From an uncultured Alphaproteobacteria bacterium (GTDB taxonomy: Bacteria > Pseudomonadota > Alphaproteobacteria > RF32 > CAG-239), in the NCBI GenBank assembly GCA_910577095.1, contig CAJTLY010000002.1:62001-126000 (forward strand): a stretch of DNA of 64,000 bases, given 5' to 3'. The position numbers and the translations under genes were made by a program. The notes under the pieces were generated by a model. That model made no database searches. It was not told the origin of the DNA and worked only from the letters and a program-made list of their open reading frames with translations. Shown here piece by piece: positions 1-8,372 of the stretch. How positions within the stretch are numbered: position 1 is the first letter of the stretch; each line of letters starts with the position of its first letter.

Positions 1-907
1 CGTTGACCGACAGTTCCCAATATTTCTGAAACGGAATTCCGAGCATCGTCACCCCGACAAAGCCGCCGCCGAACATCCCCATAAAATCGGCCCACATCAC
101 CAAAATCGGCATCGTCAGCACCAGCGCCATCAGCCGCGGCAACACCAGAAAATCGACCGGTGCAATTCCCATTGTTTTGAGAGCGTCAATTTCCTCGTTG
201 ACCTGCATGGTACCGATGGTGGCGGCATAGGAAGCGCCGGTACGCCCGGCCATGATAATGCCGGTCATGATGGCGCCCATAATCCGGGTCATGCCGATGG
301 TTACCAAACTGGCAACATAAATTTCGGCACCGAAAGTCTTGAGCTGGACCGCACCGACAAACGCCAGAATCAGCCCGACCATAAAACTGATCAGCGACAC
401 GATCGGCAACGCCTTGTAGCCGCAATCCTCGAGAGCAAACAGGAAGTCGACCCGACGCATCACCGACATGCCGTTAACAAAATTCCAAAAAGAAACCACC
501 GTTTTCCACAAAAATCCGCCGCCTTTGCGGATGCCTTCCGCGGTCGCAAGCCCCCAATTGCCGACTCTTTCCAACAATCCGACGGTTTCATCGCTTTCGG
601 CAACCGGTTTGCGGTCAACCGAAAAAGCCAATTCCAGCAATTGTTTCAAACCGGGCGGTAATTGTTGCAGTCGCAACGGTATTTGCCGTCTGCGACTGAT
701 TTTTTGCAACTGAAACAAAATGACCAGCAGCGTCGAATCCCATTCGCCGAGACCGGCCGCCTGCACTTCGACGCTCTCTGTATTTTTACGGCTTGCCGCC
801 TCATACAGGCCGCTGATCGCCGCATTGTCGTCATATTTCAGATAATCGCCGTTCAGTTCCAGTTTGAGAACGGTTCCGTCGACGGTATATTTCAATTTTG
901 TTTCCAT
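1..907 (-). CDS. MlaE-family ABC transporter permease with N-terminal STAS-like domain (3' end cut by window)
   Basis: Integral-membrane permease of the MlaE/YrbE family, which moves phospholipids between outer and inner membrane together with an ATPase (MlaF type) and an MCE protein (MlaD type). About 302 residues are visible and the frame runs off the left edge. Residues ~1-110 are soluble and resemble a STAS domain, a common fusion in alphaproteobacterial MlaE. The rest is hydrophobic and carries the family signature AGRTGAS...IGTMQVNEEIDALKTMG around residues 215-245. ATG at 907 is preceded by AGGATAAAAAA, a reasonable ribosome site. It lies 46 bp after the MATE gene on the same strand, so cotranscription is possible. 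Any ATPase or MCE partner would lie left of the window. Family confident; substrate inferred. Confidence 0.9.
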   Translation of the reverse strand, partial: METKLKYTVDGTVLKLELNGDYLKYDDNAAISGLYEAASRKNTESVEVQAAGLGEWDSTLLVILFQLQKISRRRQIPLRLQQLPPGLKQLLELAFSVDRKPVAESDETVGLLERVGNWGLATAEGIRKGGGFLWKTVVSFWNFVNGMSVMRRVDFLFALEDCGYKALPIVSLISFMVGLILAFVGAVQLKTFGAEIYVASLVTIGMTRIMGAIMTGIIMAGRTGASYAATIGTMQVNEEIDALKTMGIAPVDFLVLPRLMALVLTMPILVMWADFMGMFGGGFVGVTMLGIPFQKYWELSVN

Positions 908-953
908 TTTTTTATCCTACCGACAATTTATTCACAATCCGTATTTCCGTCAA

Positions 954-2270
954 CTAAAATATCAAACGCCGCTTTTGCAGGTATCGGAGCGAAATAACCA
1001 GCAACATCAGATTGTAAAAATATTCGGTACTCCAGCACCAAGCCAACGACGAACGGAGCCAGACCACCACATACCAGACGTTGACGACATAAATGACGGT
1101 CGCGGCCAGTTCAATATACATCGCCTGACGGGTCCGCCCGGATCCGATCACCACATTAAAAACAATGATTGCCGGAACAATGGTGACATAGCTGCCGAGC
1201 ATCACGTAATAAGCTTCGACGCTGTCGGCAATCAAATGCGGATCGTCGGTATAAATCCGCATCACCGCTTCGGGGAAAAAGGCCAGCGCCGTGCATAACA
1301 GCGCTTCTATCGCAAAACCGAGGCGGACGATTCGATACAGGGTCGGCGCAATCTGTTTTTGCCGGCTTTGGCCGATCAGGTTGGCCGTCAGTGAAGAAGC
1401 GGTGGCGCCGAGGGCCCCCACAACCATGTACAACATGGTCGAAATCGAGCGCAGCACGTTGGAGGACGCCAGTTCAAATTCTCCCAAATGCTCAATGGCC
1501 ACAAAAAAGAAAAACCAGGTGGCAAAGGAAATAAACAACTGAATGGTCGTCCAAATCGAAACCGAAAAAATCTGCCGAATCAGCCGCGGATTATAGCCGC
1601 TGAAACAATCCAGCCCGTAACGTCGAACATCAATGCGAAAACGGGTATAAAACACAAAAAACAAAGCCGAAACCGCTTCCGCAATCACGGATGCCAGCGC
1701 TGCGCCGCCGATACCCATTTGCGGAAAACCGAATTTGCCGAAAATCAGCAAATAGTTGCCGACTACATTAATCGCCAGCATCACCACCGCACTCCAGGTC
1801 AGCACCCGGGTATTGACCGTTCCCACATAAAAGGCACGAAACACAATAACCGCAAAAGAAAACACAAATCCCCAGACCCGAAAACCCAGATACTGCTGTG
1901 CGGCCGCCAACACCCGCGGGGAACTGATCAACAGCGGCAGCACCGACGGCGTCAAAAGATAAGAAACCGCAACCGCTGCGACCGCAAAACCAGACATCAG
2001 CCCCAAAGCCTGATAAAAAAGCGGCGCAATCTGCTTATAATGCCCGCTGCCGTTTAAACGCGCAATCAATATTTGCACCCCGATGCCAAACCCTACCCCG
2101 AGCATATAGACGGTAATATAGTAAAGCCCGGCAATTGCGGAAGCGCCGAGTTCCGTCTGGCCGACCCGACCGAGAAAAACAACGTCGGTTACGCCGATCA
2201 ATTGCTGAATAACCATGCCCACCAAAATCGGGCTGGCGATTTTCCATATGTTTTTATATCCGTAAACCAT
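954..2270 (-). CDS. MATE family multidrug/cation efflux transporter
   Basis: Twelve-helix inner-membrane exporter of the MATE (NorM/DinF) family, which expels cationic drugs or metabolites using a Na+ or H+ gradient. The 438-residue product starts with the typical IWKIASPILVGMVIQQLIGVTD segment of TM1 and is hydrophobic throughout, with a duplicated six-helix layout. An in-frame ATG at 2330 would add 20 polar residues of no family character, so I take the ATG at 2270. Its ribosome site is weak (TTGGAAAA, very close). The downstream neighbour is the MlaE permease gene in the same direction. Substrate cannot be read from sequence. Confidence 0.9.
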   Translation of the reverse strand: MVYGYKNIWKIASPILVGMVIQQLIGVTDVVFLGRVGQTELGASAIAGLYYITVYMLGVGFGIGVQILIARLNGSGHYKQIAPLFYQALGLMSGFAVAAVAVSYLLTPSVLPLLISSPRVLAAAQQYLGFRVWGFVFSFAVIVFRAFYVGTVNTRVLTWSAVVMLAINVVGNYLLIFGKFGFPQMGIGGAALASVIAEAVSALFFVFYTRFRIDVRRYGLDCFSGYNPRLIRQIFSVSIWTTIQLFISFATWFFFFVAIEHLGEFELASSNVLRSISTMLYMVVGALGATASSLTANLIGQSRQKQIAPTLYRIVRLGFAIEALLCTALAFFPEAVMRIYTDDPHLIADSVEAYYVMLGSYVTIVPAIIVFNVVIGSGRTRQAMYIELAATVIYVVNVWYVVVWLRSSLAWCWSTEYFYNLMLLVISLRYLQKRRLIF

Positions 2271-2351
2271 TTTTTCCAACTGCAAACTATTATTTGTTAT
2301 CTGGCTATTACAACCGTCAAAATCAAGCAAATACTATCCAAAAACCAAAAA

Positions 2352-2382
2352 ACTCCCTTATGCCGGCAGGGCTTAAGGGAGT
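2352..2382 (-). terminator. Rho-independent terminator after the small membrane-protein gene at 2394-2765
   Basis: On the minus strand ACTCCCTTA pairs with TAAGGGAGT around a GC-rich loop and is followed by TTTTTTGGTTTTT. It sits 12 bases past the stop codon at 2394. Confidence 0.8.
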
Positions 2383-2393
2383 CGTGAGTGAAA

Positions 2394-2765
2394 TCAGCAG
2401 CCGAAACGGCGGCTCAGTTCTTGCATAATCAGGGCATACGCTCTGTTTTGCATTTCATCATTGCTTCGGGTCAGTTTTTGCCAAACCGACTCATACAACC
2501 GCAACGCCTCCTCCGGAGAAAGCGAAAGCAAGATGCCATCAAAGACATTTTGGATTTCGACAATATTCATCCAATTCAGGTCGGGGCGCGGCCGTTGGTA
2601 GAGAAACATCCAGATTTCGTTGCAGGCGGCCGTCAAAATCCAGAGATGGCTTTTCGCGGTTTGAGCGTCAATGTCTTCGGCATCGTTTTTCCGCCTATGG
2701 CAGAAAAACAATTCTATCAGAATTAAAATCAGCACAACCGCGCAAATCAACAATTTCATATTCAT
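2394..2765 (-). CDS. Small membrane-anchored protein of unknown function (paralogue of the gene at 3441-3872)
   Basis: Unrecognised 123-residue protein. Residues ~3-18 form one hydrophobic helix, then basic residues (CHRRK), so the body should be cytoplasmic. The body has an ACNEIWMFLY motif and an LSPEEALRLYESVWQKL helix. The product of 3441-3872 has the same order, ACNQLCWNLY then ITPDEAAQLWQKL, so the two look like diverged paralogues. An upstream ATG at 2795 would overlap the end of the preceding gene; the ATG at 2765 falls 10 bases after that stop, with AGAGGAAA 15 bases away. The start is therefore uncertain. Likely a lineage-specific family. Confidence 0.6.
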   Translation of the reverse strand: MNMKLLICAVVLILILIELFFCHRRKNDAEDIDAQTAKSHLWILTAACNEIWMFLYQRPRPDLNWMNIVEIQNVFDGILLSLSPEEALRLYESVWQKLTRSNDEMQNRAYALIMQELSRRFGC

Positions 2766-2775
2766 GGCAAAAAAA

Positions 2776-3252
2776 TTAAATTTCCTCTTTTGCAAGAATA
2801 TCCGTCAGGCACTTGTTGCAGATGCGGCAAATACGCGTATTTTCTGCCACCAAAGGGTCAAGGCCCTTCATCTTCGCGATCGTTTCCAGCGCTTCTTTCT
2901 GTTCCGCTGTCAAATTTTTCAACTTCGGCAGATTGTGCTCGTCGCTGAACTTGACCATATCAAAGAACTCCTGCATCATACATGCATAAGCGATCCCCGG
3001 TTTCCGTGTGTCGATAAAGTTTTTGATACGATCATGAGAAGCCTCATCGACGATATCGACCGAAAGCAGGTCCAAAAGCATTTTGCGAACAACTGTCAAT
3101 TCCCTTGCCGTTACCGGCCGATCTTCTTCACCGGGGACGGGCTCGGGCACACGAACGGTTTCTTTTTTCTTGCCAAACAGCCAAAAAGGCATTCCGAGCA
3201 AAATAACCGCAACTGTCGCTGCAATTATTCCCAACAATAAGTTTTCACTCAT
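2776..3252 (-). CDS. Small membrane-anchored protein with CxxCxxC C-terminus, unknown function
   Basis: Unrecognised 158-residue protein. Residues ~4-26 form one transmembrane helix followed by GKKKE, predicting an N-out, C-in topology. The soluble part is helical and charged; near the C-terminus it carries CRICNKC, a possible metal-binding or redox cluster. It is read just before the gene at 2394-2765 on the same strand and probably shares its transcript. The ATG at 3252 has only a weak purine-rich upstream region. Real gene very likely (codon use matches neighbours); function unknown. Confidence 0.65.
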   Translation of the reverse strand: MSENLLLGIIAATVAVILLGMPFWLFGKKKETVRVPEPVPGEEDRPVTARELTVVRKMLLDLLSVDIVDEASHDRIKNFIDTRKPGIAYACMMQEFFDMVKFSDEHNLPKLKNLTAEQKEALETIAKMKGLDPLVAENTRICRICNKCLTDILAKEEI

Positions 3253-3402
3253 AGGTATAAAAATTTAAGTTAATAATCGATTTACCCATTTAGTGTAACT
3301 GGCTTTTGTTTTTTTGTCAACCAAACTTGGCCGTTGGGGACCGGAACGCAAAATATTTGTTTTTCCGTCCCGCCGCTGACGGTTGACAAATAAAAAAGGA
3401 AA

Positions 3403-3424
3403 CCCGGAGAAAGATTTCTCCGGG
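3403..3424 (-). terminator. Rho-independent terminator after the gene at 3441-3872
   Basis: CCCGGAGAAA pairs with TTTCTCCGGG. On the minus strand it is followed by TTTCCTTTTTTAT and lies 17 bases past the stop at 3441. Confidence 0.85.
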
Positions 3425-3440
3425 CGGTTAAAATACATTT

Positions 3441-3872
3441 TTAACGCGGTTGCAGATAACGGCGAATTGTTTGTCTGGCCATATCGGCATTTTCGGCATA
3501 AACAGAGGCCGATTGCGGCGCCGAAGCAGACAAGGCGGCTTCTTCTTTTTCCAGCTTTTGCCAAAGTTGCGCAGCTTCGTCGGGAGTGATCCGGTCAATA
3601 ATGGACATAAATTCCTCACGCCAGAAATCGACTGATTTGAACAAAAGCGCCGACGGGTGATCCACACCGTACAAATTCCAACACAATTGGTTACAGGCGT
3701 AACCCCAGTCGATTTCATCGTCGGCAATCGGCATATTTTTTTCAACCGGCTCGGAAAAAGAAGCCTGGTTTTGACGACGCTGCAAATACCGCATACGATA
3801 TTTTTTGATAACATGCGCCGCATACAAGGCTATCCAGCCGAGAATAAAGATTAAAATTTCGTTTTTTGTCAT
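3441..3872 (-). CDS. Small membrane-anchored protein, paralogue of the 2394-2765 product
   Basis: Unrecognised 143-residue protein with one N-terminal transmembrane helix (residues ~5-22) followed by the basic stretch KKYRMRYLQRR. The soluble domain shares ACN(Q/E)xxWxLY and (I/L)(T/S)P(D/E)EAxxL with the 2394-2765 product, so I infer duplication and divergence. It has its own terminator and is separated by 188 bp from the next gene, suggesting its own transcript. No function can be proposed. Confidence 0.65.
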   Translation of the reverse strand: MTKNEILIFILGWIALYAAHVIKKYRMRYLQRRQNQASFSEPVEKNMPIADDEIDWGYACNQLCWNLYGVDHPSALLFKSVDFWREEFMSIIDRITPDEAAQLWQKLEKEEAALSASAPQSASVYAENADMARQTIRRYLQPR

Positions 3873-3945
3873 AGCTAATAATTTAAAGATTAATAATCGA
3901 ATTTTTCAATCCGATTATTAAATCTGTCGCACCTGATTGTCAAGT

Positions 3946-4335
3946 CTACAATTTCATGGTCTTCAAACGCCGGATAATATCCCGGTCGGCGGGAGGAAAC
4001 TCATAGGCATCCATTTCCGCCGGCGTAACCCAGGCCGCATTTTGATGAACGTTGAGCTTTAATTCCGCATTATCGGAAATATGCACCCGATAGACATTGA
4101 TCCGGAATTCGCCGTACTGATAGCCGTAAGTCGTATCCATCAGAAAATCGCCGATTTCGGCATCCACGTCCAATTCTTCCTTCAGTTCACGTTTCAAACA
4201 TTGCGGCAGCGTTTCGCCCGGTTCCTGCTTGCCGCCCGGAAATTCCCATACGTTGGGCAGCGGCTTTCCTTCCGGCCGCTGGGCAATAAAGATTTTTCCG
4301 TTGCGGACAATGATGCCGGCGCTGACTTCTTTCAT
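3946..4335 (-). CDS. mutT: MutT-type Nudix hydrolase (8-oxo-dGTP diphosphatase)
   Basis: Nudix hydrolase of MutT type, which removes oxidised nucleotides such as 8-oxo-dGTP from the pool to prevent A:T to C:G transversions. The 129-residue length is normal. A complete Nudix box lies at residues 35-57: G35 followed by E41, then R49-E50-L51 and E53-E54, which bind the catalytic Mg2+. The N-terminus VSAGIIVRNGKIFIAQR is characteristic of MutT. The start overlaps the stop of gltX1 by four bases, so translation is probably coupled. Substrate is by family. Confidence 0.88.
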   Translation of the reverse strand: MKEVSAGIIVRNGKIFIAQRPEGKPLPNVWEFPGGKQEPGETLPQCLKRELKEELDVDAEIGDFLMDTTYGYQYGEFRINVYRVHISDNAELKLNVHQNAAWVTPAEMDAYEFPPADRDIIRRLKTMKL

Positions 4336-5780
4336 CCCTGTTCTCCCAAACGCCGCAACGCAACGTTGATGCGTGCCAGAGTTTCTTCGCGACCGAGAAT
4401 GGCGGCAAGTTCGGTGGCACCGCCGGAAGTGGTTTCGCGACCGCTGAGGGCGATCCGTACCGGATAAAGGACCTGACCGTTTTTAAGACCGTTGTCGGCA
4501 GCAAGCTTTTTCAACTGTTCGAACAAATTTTCGTTACTCCACGGTTCCACCTGAGGCAGCAAAGCAGCCACCGGTTTGAGCGCGTTTTTGGCAACGTCGC
4601 GGTCGGTTTTCATTTTTTTGTTCTCAAACAGAGCCAAATCGTAATCGGGCAATTGTTCCAAGAAATCGGTCTGGGCGGCAATATCGGCCAAGGTTTCGAT
4701 CCGCGGCTGCAAAACCTTGCTCAAAGCGGCAAGATCAAGCGGACGGGTCAGGCACTTTTGATAATAAGGCAGCGCCAACCGATGGAAATTTTCGGCGCTC
4801 AGTTCGCGAATATAACAACCGTTCATCCAGGTCAGTTTAACAATGTCAAAAATCGCCGGCGATTTGTTCAGCCGCTCAACGCTAAAGGCTTTTTCAAGCT
4901 CGGAAAGCGAGAAAATCTCGCGATCGTCACCGGGATTCCAGCCCAGCAAAGCAATATAGTTCAAAATCGCTTCCGGCAGATATCCTTTGGCAACCAGATC
5001 CTGAAACGAAGCGTCGCCGTTGCGTTTAGAAAGTTTGTGTTGGGCGTCTTTCATCACCTGCGGCACATGAACATACACCGGCGGCGTCCAGCCGAAGGTC
5101 TCATAAATCAAATTATACTTCGGCGTCGAAGAGATATACTCGTTGCCGCGCACCACATGAGTGATTTCCATCAGATGGTCGTCAATCACGTTGGCAAAGT
5201 TATAAGTCGGAAAACCGTCGGTCTTAAGCAGCACACCTTCGTCCAGATCGTCATAATCAATTTCGATATCGCCGTATACTTCGTCATGAAAACGCGATTT
5301 TCCTTTTTTGTTAATGGTCTGGCGAACCGTAAAAGGTTCTCCGGCGGCAATCCGTGCCCGCGCTTCTTCCAACGACAGGCGCTTGCAGGGATCCTGAAAC
5401 TTGGCCGGCACCGCATTTTCTTCCGCCTCGTCGTCTTCGCTTTCTTCCTTGGGCGCGCAGAAGCAATAATGAGCGCCGCCCAACTCAACCAGTTTATGGG
5501 CATATTCGGCATAAATCGGTTTGCGTTCCGACTGCACGTACGGACCGTAATTTCCGCCGACGTCCGGCCCTTCGTCCCAATTCATTCCCACGGTTTTGAG
5601 GGTGGAATAGATAATGTCGGTGGCACCTTCGACATAGCGTTTCTGGTCAGTATCTTCAATTCGCAACAGAAAGTCTCCGCCGCCGGATTTGGCAATCAAA
5701 TATTCATACAAAGCGGTGCGCAGGTTTCCGATATGCATATAGCCGGTCGGAGAGGGGGCAAATCTGGTTCTTGCTTTCAT
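4332..5780 (-). CDS. gltX: Glutamyl-tRNA synthetase, copy 1
   Basis: Class I aminoacyl-tRNA synthetase charging tRNA-Glu (and, in organisms without GlnRS, possibly tRNA-Gln). 482 residues, full length. The HIGH-type signature reads HIGN at residues 16-19 and the KMSKS-type loop reads KLSKRNGD near residue 248. The C-terminus (YPVRIALSG...GGATELAAILG) is the usual anticodon-binding end. ATG at 5780 is preceded by AAGAGGAAAAA. mutT follows with a 4-base overlap. A second GluRS is encoded at 60697-62019; the two differ markedly, including in the C-terminal half, so they are not a recent duplication. Confidence 0.95.
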   Translation of the reverse strand: MKARTRFAPSPTGYMHIGNLRTALYEYLIAKSGGGDFLLRIEDTDQKRYVEGATDIIYSTLKTVGMNWDEGPDVGGNYGPYVQSERKPIYAEYAHKLVELGGAHYCFCAPKEESEDDEAEENAVPAKFQDPCKRLSLEEARARIAAGEPFTVRQTINKKGKSRFHDEVYGDIEIDYDDLDEGVLLKTDGFPTYNFANVIDDHLMEITHVVRGNEYISSTPKYNLIYETFGWTPPVYVHVPQVMKDAQHKLSKRNGDASFQDLVAKGYLPEAILNYIALLGWNPGDDREIFSLSELEKAFSVERLNKSPAIFDIVKLTWMNGCYIRELSAENFHRLALPYYQKCLTRPLDLAALSKVLQPRIETLADIAAQTDFLEQLPDYDLALFENKKMKTDRDVAKNALKPVAALLPQVEPWSNENLFEQLKKLAADNGLKNGQVLYPVRIALSGRETTSGGATELAAILGREETLARINVALRRLGEQG

Positions 5781-5941
5781 TTTTTCCTCTTAAAAAATCA
5801 ATTGTGAGAATCTTTGTCCTTAAAATAGCGCAATTTTAAATTTTCACAAGCATTTTTATGCCCCGTTTTCACAGTCCGGTTTCCTTTGGCAACCGTTGCC
5901 GCCGAACTCTGACCGTCGATATCTTCTCCCGGCAAATGCAA

Positions 5942-5971
5942 AAGCCGCCCCGCGGCAAAACGGGACGGCTT
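5942..5971 (-). terminator. Rho-independent terminator after the HTH gene
   Basis: AAGCCGTCCCG pairs with CGGGGCGGCTT on the minus strand (one G-U/mismatch), followed by TTGCATTTGCC. The T-run is weak. It lies 8 bases past the stop at 5979. Confidence 0.6.
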
Positions 5972-5978
5972 CCGAATT

Positions 5979-6311
5979 TTAACACAATTCCATCGGCGGC
6001 ACCTCGTCAACCCGGCTGTGTACGACCGGTTCCTGACGAAGGTATCTTTTTATGGTATGCTCGTCGATCGCCTTAGGTTTGTCGGGATCCCGATCGCGCT
6101 CGGTCAGCTCAATGCCCACCCCTTTGCCGTAAAAATCGAGCAGCAGTTTATAGGCGCCCCACTGGGTATCATTGCCCAGTTCCAGCGAATCGATCATCTG
6201 CCACGGAACCCCGCTTTGTTTGGCCACATGCTCCAGACGAAGTTTGTTATTGCGGCGATATTCGCCCAACTTGCAGCCGATTTTCCGCTTCATGTTAAGT
6301 TTTGATATCAT
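5979..6311 (-). CDS. Small XRE-like helix-turn-helix protein
   Basis: 110-residue DNA-binding protein. Residues ~9-55 form a Cro/CI-type HTH: IGCKLGEYRRNNKLRLEHVA then KQSGVPWQMIDSLELG, with the standard helix2-turn-helix3 spacing. The C-terminal half is charged (ELTERDRDPDKPK) and unrecognised. I take the ATG at 6311 because AAGGAGTT lies 7 bases upstream; an earlier in-frame start at 6350 would sit in the terminator. An intrinsic terminator and a candidate structured RNA lie directly upstream, so expression may depend on read-through. Regulon unknown. Confidence 0.75.
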   Translation of the reverse strand: MISKLNMKRKIGCKLGEYRRNNKLRLEHVAKQSGVPWQMIDSLELGNDTQWGAYKLLLDFYGKGVGIELTERDRDPDKPKAIDEHTIKRYLRQEPVVHSRVDEVPPMELC

Positions 6312-6341
6312 TTTTGTAACTCCTTCATTTTGTTTATGATA

Positions 6342-6380
6342 AAAAAACAAAACTCACCTTGAGAAAATCAAGGTGAGGGA
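6342..6380 (-). terminator. Intrinsic terminator directly upstream of the HTH gene
   Basis: On the minus strand CTCACCTTGA pairs with TCAAGGTGAG, then TTTTGTTTTTTTAT. It ends about 30 bases before the HTH start codon, so it either ends the recN transcript, ends a small RNA, or attenuates the HTH gene. Confidence 0.85.
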
Positions 6381-6381
6381 G

Positions 6382-6487
6382 TTAACGACTGATCAACGAA
6401 CAGTCCGGGTTATTCGCGCATATAGCCTTATATCCCCGGCTCCCTCTATAAGGAGTCGTTCTTTTTCGTTGATAAGGAGCCGTTACA
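6382..6487 (-). ncRNA. Candidate structured RNA or leader between recN and the HTH gene
   Basis: On the minus strand, AACGGC...TCAACGAA near 6467-6487 can pair with TTCGTTGA...GTCGTT near 6382-6399 to form a closing stem. Inside it are a CTCC/GGAG hairpin and a CCGGG/CCCGG stem capped by ATATA/TATAT, giving a three-way junction. An intrinsic terminator follows immediately. Folded by eye; it matches no riboswitch or sRNA I recognise. It could be a free small RNA or a conditional leader for the HTH gene. Confidence 0.4.
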
Positions 6488-6608
6488 CTCCGCACCCGGT
6501 CTCCCGGATGCAGGATTGATATTAAAGAAAAAGTTCGCTTTTGGCAAGCAGAAAATTAATTCGGCCTTTGGCGGAGAGGGAGAGAAAAAAGCTTGGCAGA
6601 AAAGACCA

Positions 6609-6686
6609 GAGGAAGAGGAAGAGGAAGAGGAAGAGGAAGAGGAAGAGGAAGAGGAAGAGGAAGAGGAAGAGGAAGAGGAAGAGGAA
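6609..6686. repeat. Hexanucleotide microsatellite, 13 perfect copies of GAGGAA
   Basis: Thirteen uninterrupted GAGGAA units, flanked on both sides by the same 10-mer GAAAAGACCA (6599-6608 and 6687-6696). It lies in the 395-bp gap between the recN stop (6707) and the HTH start (6311). Read on the minus strand it is (TTCCTC)n. The open frames through it are simple-repeat artefacts and I do not call them genes. The remainder of the gap (6488-6598) shows nothing else I can name. Confidence 0.95.
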
Positions 6687-6706
6687 GAAAAGACCAAGGA
6701 CCCGGC

Positions 6707-8371
6707 CTATGCCGTCAGCAAAACGCGCGCCGCCGCCCGCGCTTCGTCAGTAACATGTTCGCCTGCCAGCATCCGCGCAATTTCTTCAAAACGCGCTGCC
6801 CGGTCCAACTCATAAACATAAGTGGTGGTAACGTTATCGGCGGTCTTTTTTTCCACTTTGAAATGATGATTTCCGCATGCGGCCACCTGCGGCGAATGCG
6901 TTACAATCAAAACCTGCACCGTTGACGCCAAACGGGCCAGACGTTCGCCGACCGCCTGTGCGGTGGCACCGCCGACGCCGGAGTCCACTTCGTCAAAAAT
7001 CATTGTCAGGTTAGCGCCGGCATCGGCCAGATTAACTTTCAAAGCCAGCATAAACCGGGCCAGTTCGCCGCCGGAAGCAATCTTGTTTAGCGGTCCCTGC
7101 GGCGAGTTGGGGTTGGTCGAAACCGTAAAGGTCACGGCGTCAATTCCGTTCTCGTTCCAGGCGTTTTCCGCCAGCCGTTCCACCTGCGTCACAAAACGCG
7201 CTTTTTCCATCTTGAGCGGCGGCAATTCTTCCATCACTTTCCAATCCAGAGCTGCTGCGGCCTGACGACGTTTTTCGCTCAGGCTTTCGGCAGCGGCAAT
7301 ATATTCCAGACGCCGTTGCTGTTCTTTTTTCAGACAGTCGTTCAAACCGTCTTCCCCCAGCTCAATGCGGTCTAACTGCTGTCGCATCCGTTCCAGAACC
7401 GCCGGCAATTCGTCAATTGTCACCTGATGCTTGCGCGCTGCTGCCCTCAGCGCAAACAAACGTTGTTCAATATCGTCGATTTCATTTTGGCTGAGACTGA
7501 TCGACGAACTGGCGTCTTCAATCTGGCGGATGCTTTCGTCGGCATTGATAAGGGTCTGTTCCAGCGTATCGGCAATCGCATCATAACGACCGTCCACCAG
7601 GCGGTTGGCGCGTTCGATCGCCGCCTGGGCACGACGTACCGCCGACAGGACATCGGCGCCCTGAGACAGGCCGGCATAGGCCATATTGAGATTTTCGAGG
7701 ATTTTTTCGGCATTCATCATCTCGGTGCGGCGGGCGGCAAGTTCCGCTTCTTCACCCGCAACCGGTTTCAGTTTTTCCAGCTCGTCCACCCAGCAACGCA
7801 AATTGTCTTCGTCGGTTTTGGCCTGATTGAGGTTTGCTTCAAAAGCCCGGCGTTCTTCAACCGCCCGGCGATAAAGAAGATATTTTTCGCGAACGGCATC
7901 TTTCAAAACGCCGTATTTGCCGTAACCGTCCAAAATATCGCGATGCGACGCCGGATTAAGCAGCCCCTGATTATCAAACTGTCCGTGAACTTCAACCAAA
8001 TGGCGCCCGAATTCTTTCAGGATTTTGACCGAGACCGGCTGGTCGTTAACAAATATTTTTCCTTTGCCGTTACGGTCAAGCGTTCGTTTAACGACAATTT
8101 CCCCCTCCAGATCCAAATCGTATTGTTCGGCCAGCGCATGCAGAGGGTGCCCTGACGGCGGCAATGAAAAAGACGCCGTAACGCTCAGCTTGTCTTCCCC
8201 GCTCCGGATCAACGCCGTTTCGGCGCGGCCGCCCAGAACCAACCCCAGCGAATCGAGCAGAATCGACTTGCCGGCGCCGGTCTCGCCGGTGAGAATACTT
8301 AAACCGGCCGAAAACTCCAGATCCAGCCTGTCAATAAGCACCACATTGCGGATGGACAATGAATTGAGCAT
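6707..8371 (-). CDS. recN: DNA repair protein RecN
   Basis: SMC-like ATPase of double-strand-break repair. 554 residues. Walker A is GETGAGKS at residues 29-36; the C-terminal Walker B and signature region reads MIFDEVDSGVGGATAQAVGERLA; coiled-coil segments (EELAARRTEMMNAEKILENL and similar) lie between. The longer open frame to 8521 overlaps bamD and has no family character; ATG at 8371 begins one base after the bamD stop, so translation is probably coupled. The gene order lpxC-bamD-recN is conserved in alphaproteobacteria, where ligA often follows; here the microsatellite and HTH gene follow instead. Confidence 0.95.
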   Translation of the reverse strand: MLNSLSIRNVVLIDRLDLEFSAGLSILTGETGAGKSILLDSLGLVLGGRAETALIRSGEDKLSVTASFSLPPSGHPLHALAEQYDLDLEGEIVVKRTLDRNGKGKIFVNDQPVSVKILKEFGRHLVEVHGQFDNQGLLNPASHRDILDGYGKYGVLKDAVREKYLLYRRAVEERRAFEANLNQAKTDEDNLRCWVDELEKLKPVAGEEAELAARRTEMMNAEKILENLNMAYAGLSQGADVLSAVRRAQAAIERANRLVDGRYDAIADTLEQTLINADESIRQIEDASSSISLSQNEIDDIEQRLFALRAAARKHQVTIDELPAVLERMRQQLDRIELGEDGLNDCLKKEQQRRLEYIAAAESLSEKRRQAAAALDWKVMEELPPLKMEKARFVTQVERLAENAWNENGIDAVTFTVSTNPNSPQGPLNKIASGGELARFMLALKVNLADAGANLTMIFDEVDSGVGGATAQAVGERLARLASTVQVLIVTHSPQVAACGNHHFKVEKKTADNVTTTYVYELDRAARFEEIARMLAGEHVTDEARAAARVLLTA

Positions 8372-8372
8372 A

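Noticed and set aside
6446..6815. Open frames coding poly-Ser, poly-Glu, Arg-Lys or Gly-Arg across the GAGGAA array
   Set aside because: They are artefacts of a six-base repeat that is open in several frames; no ribosome site and no conserved flanking sequence.
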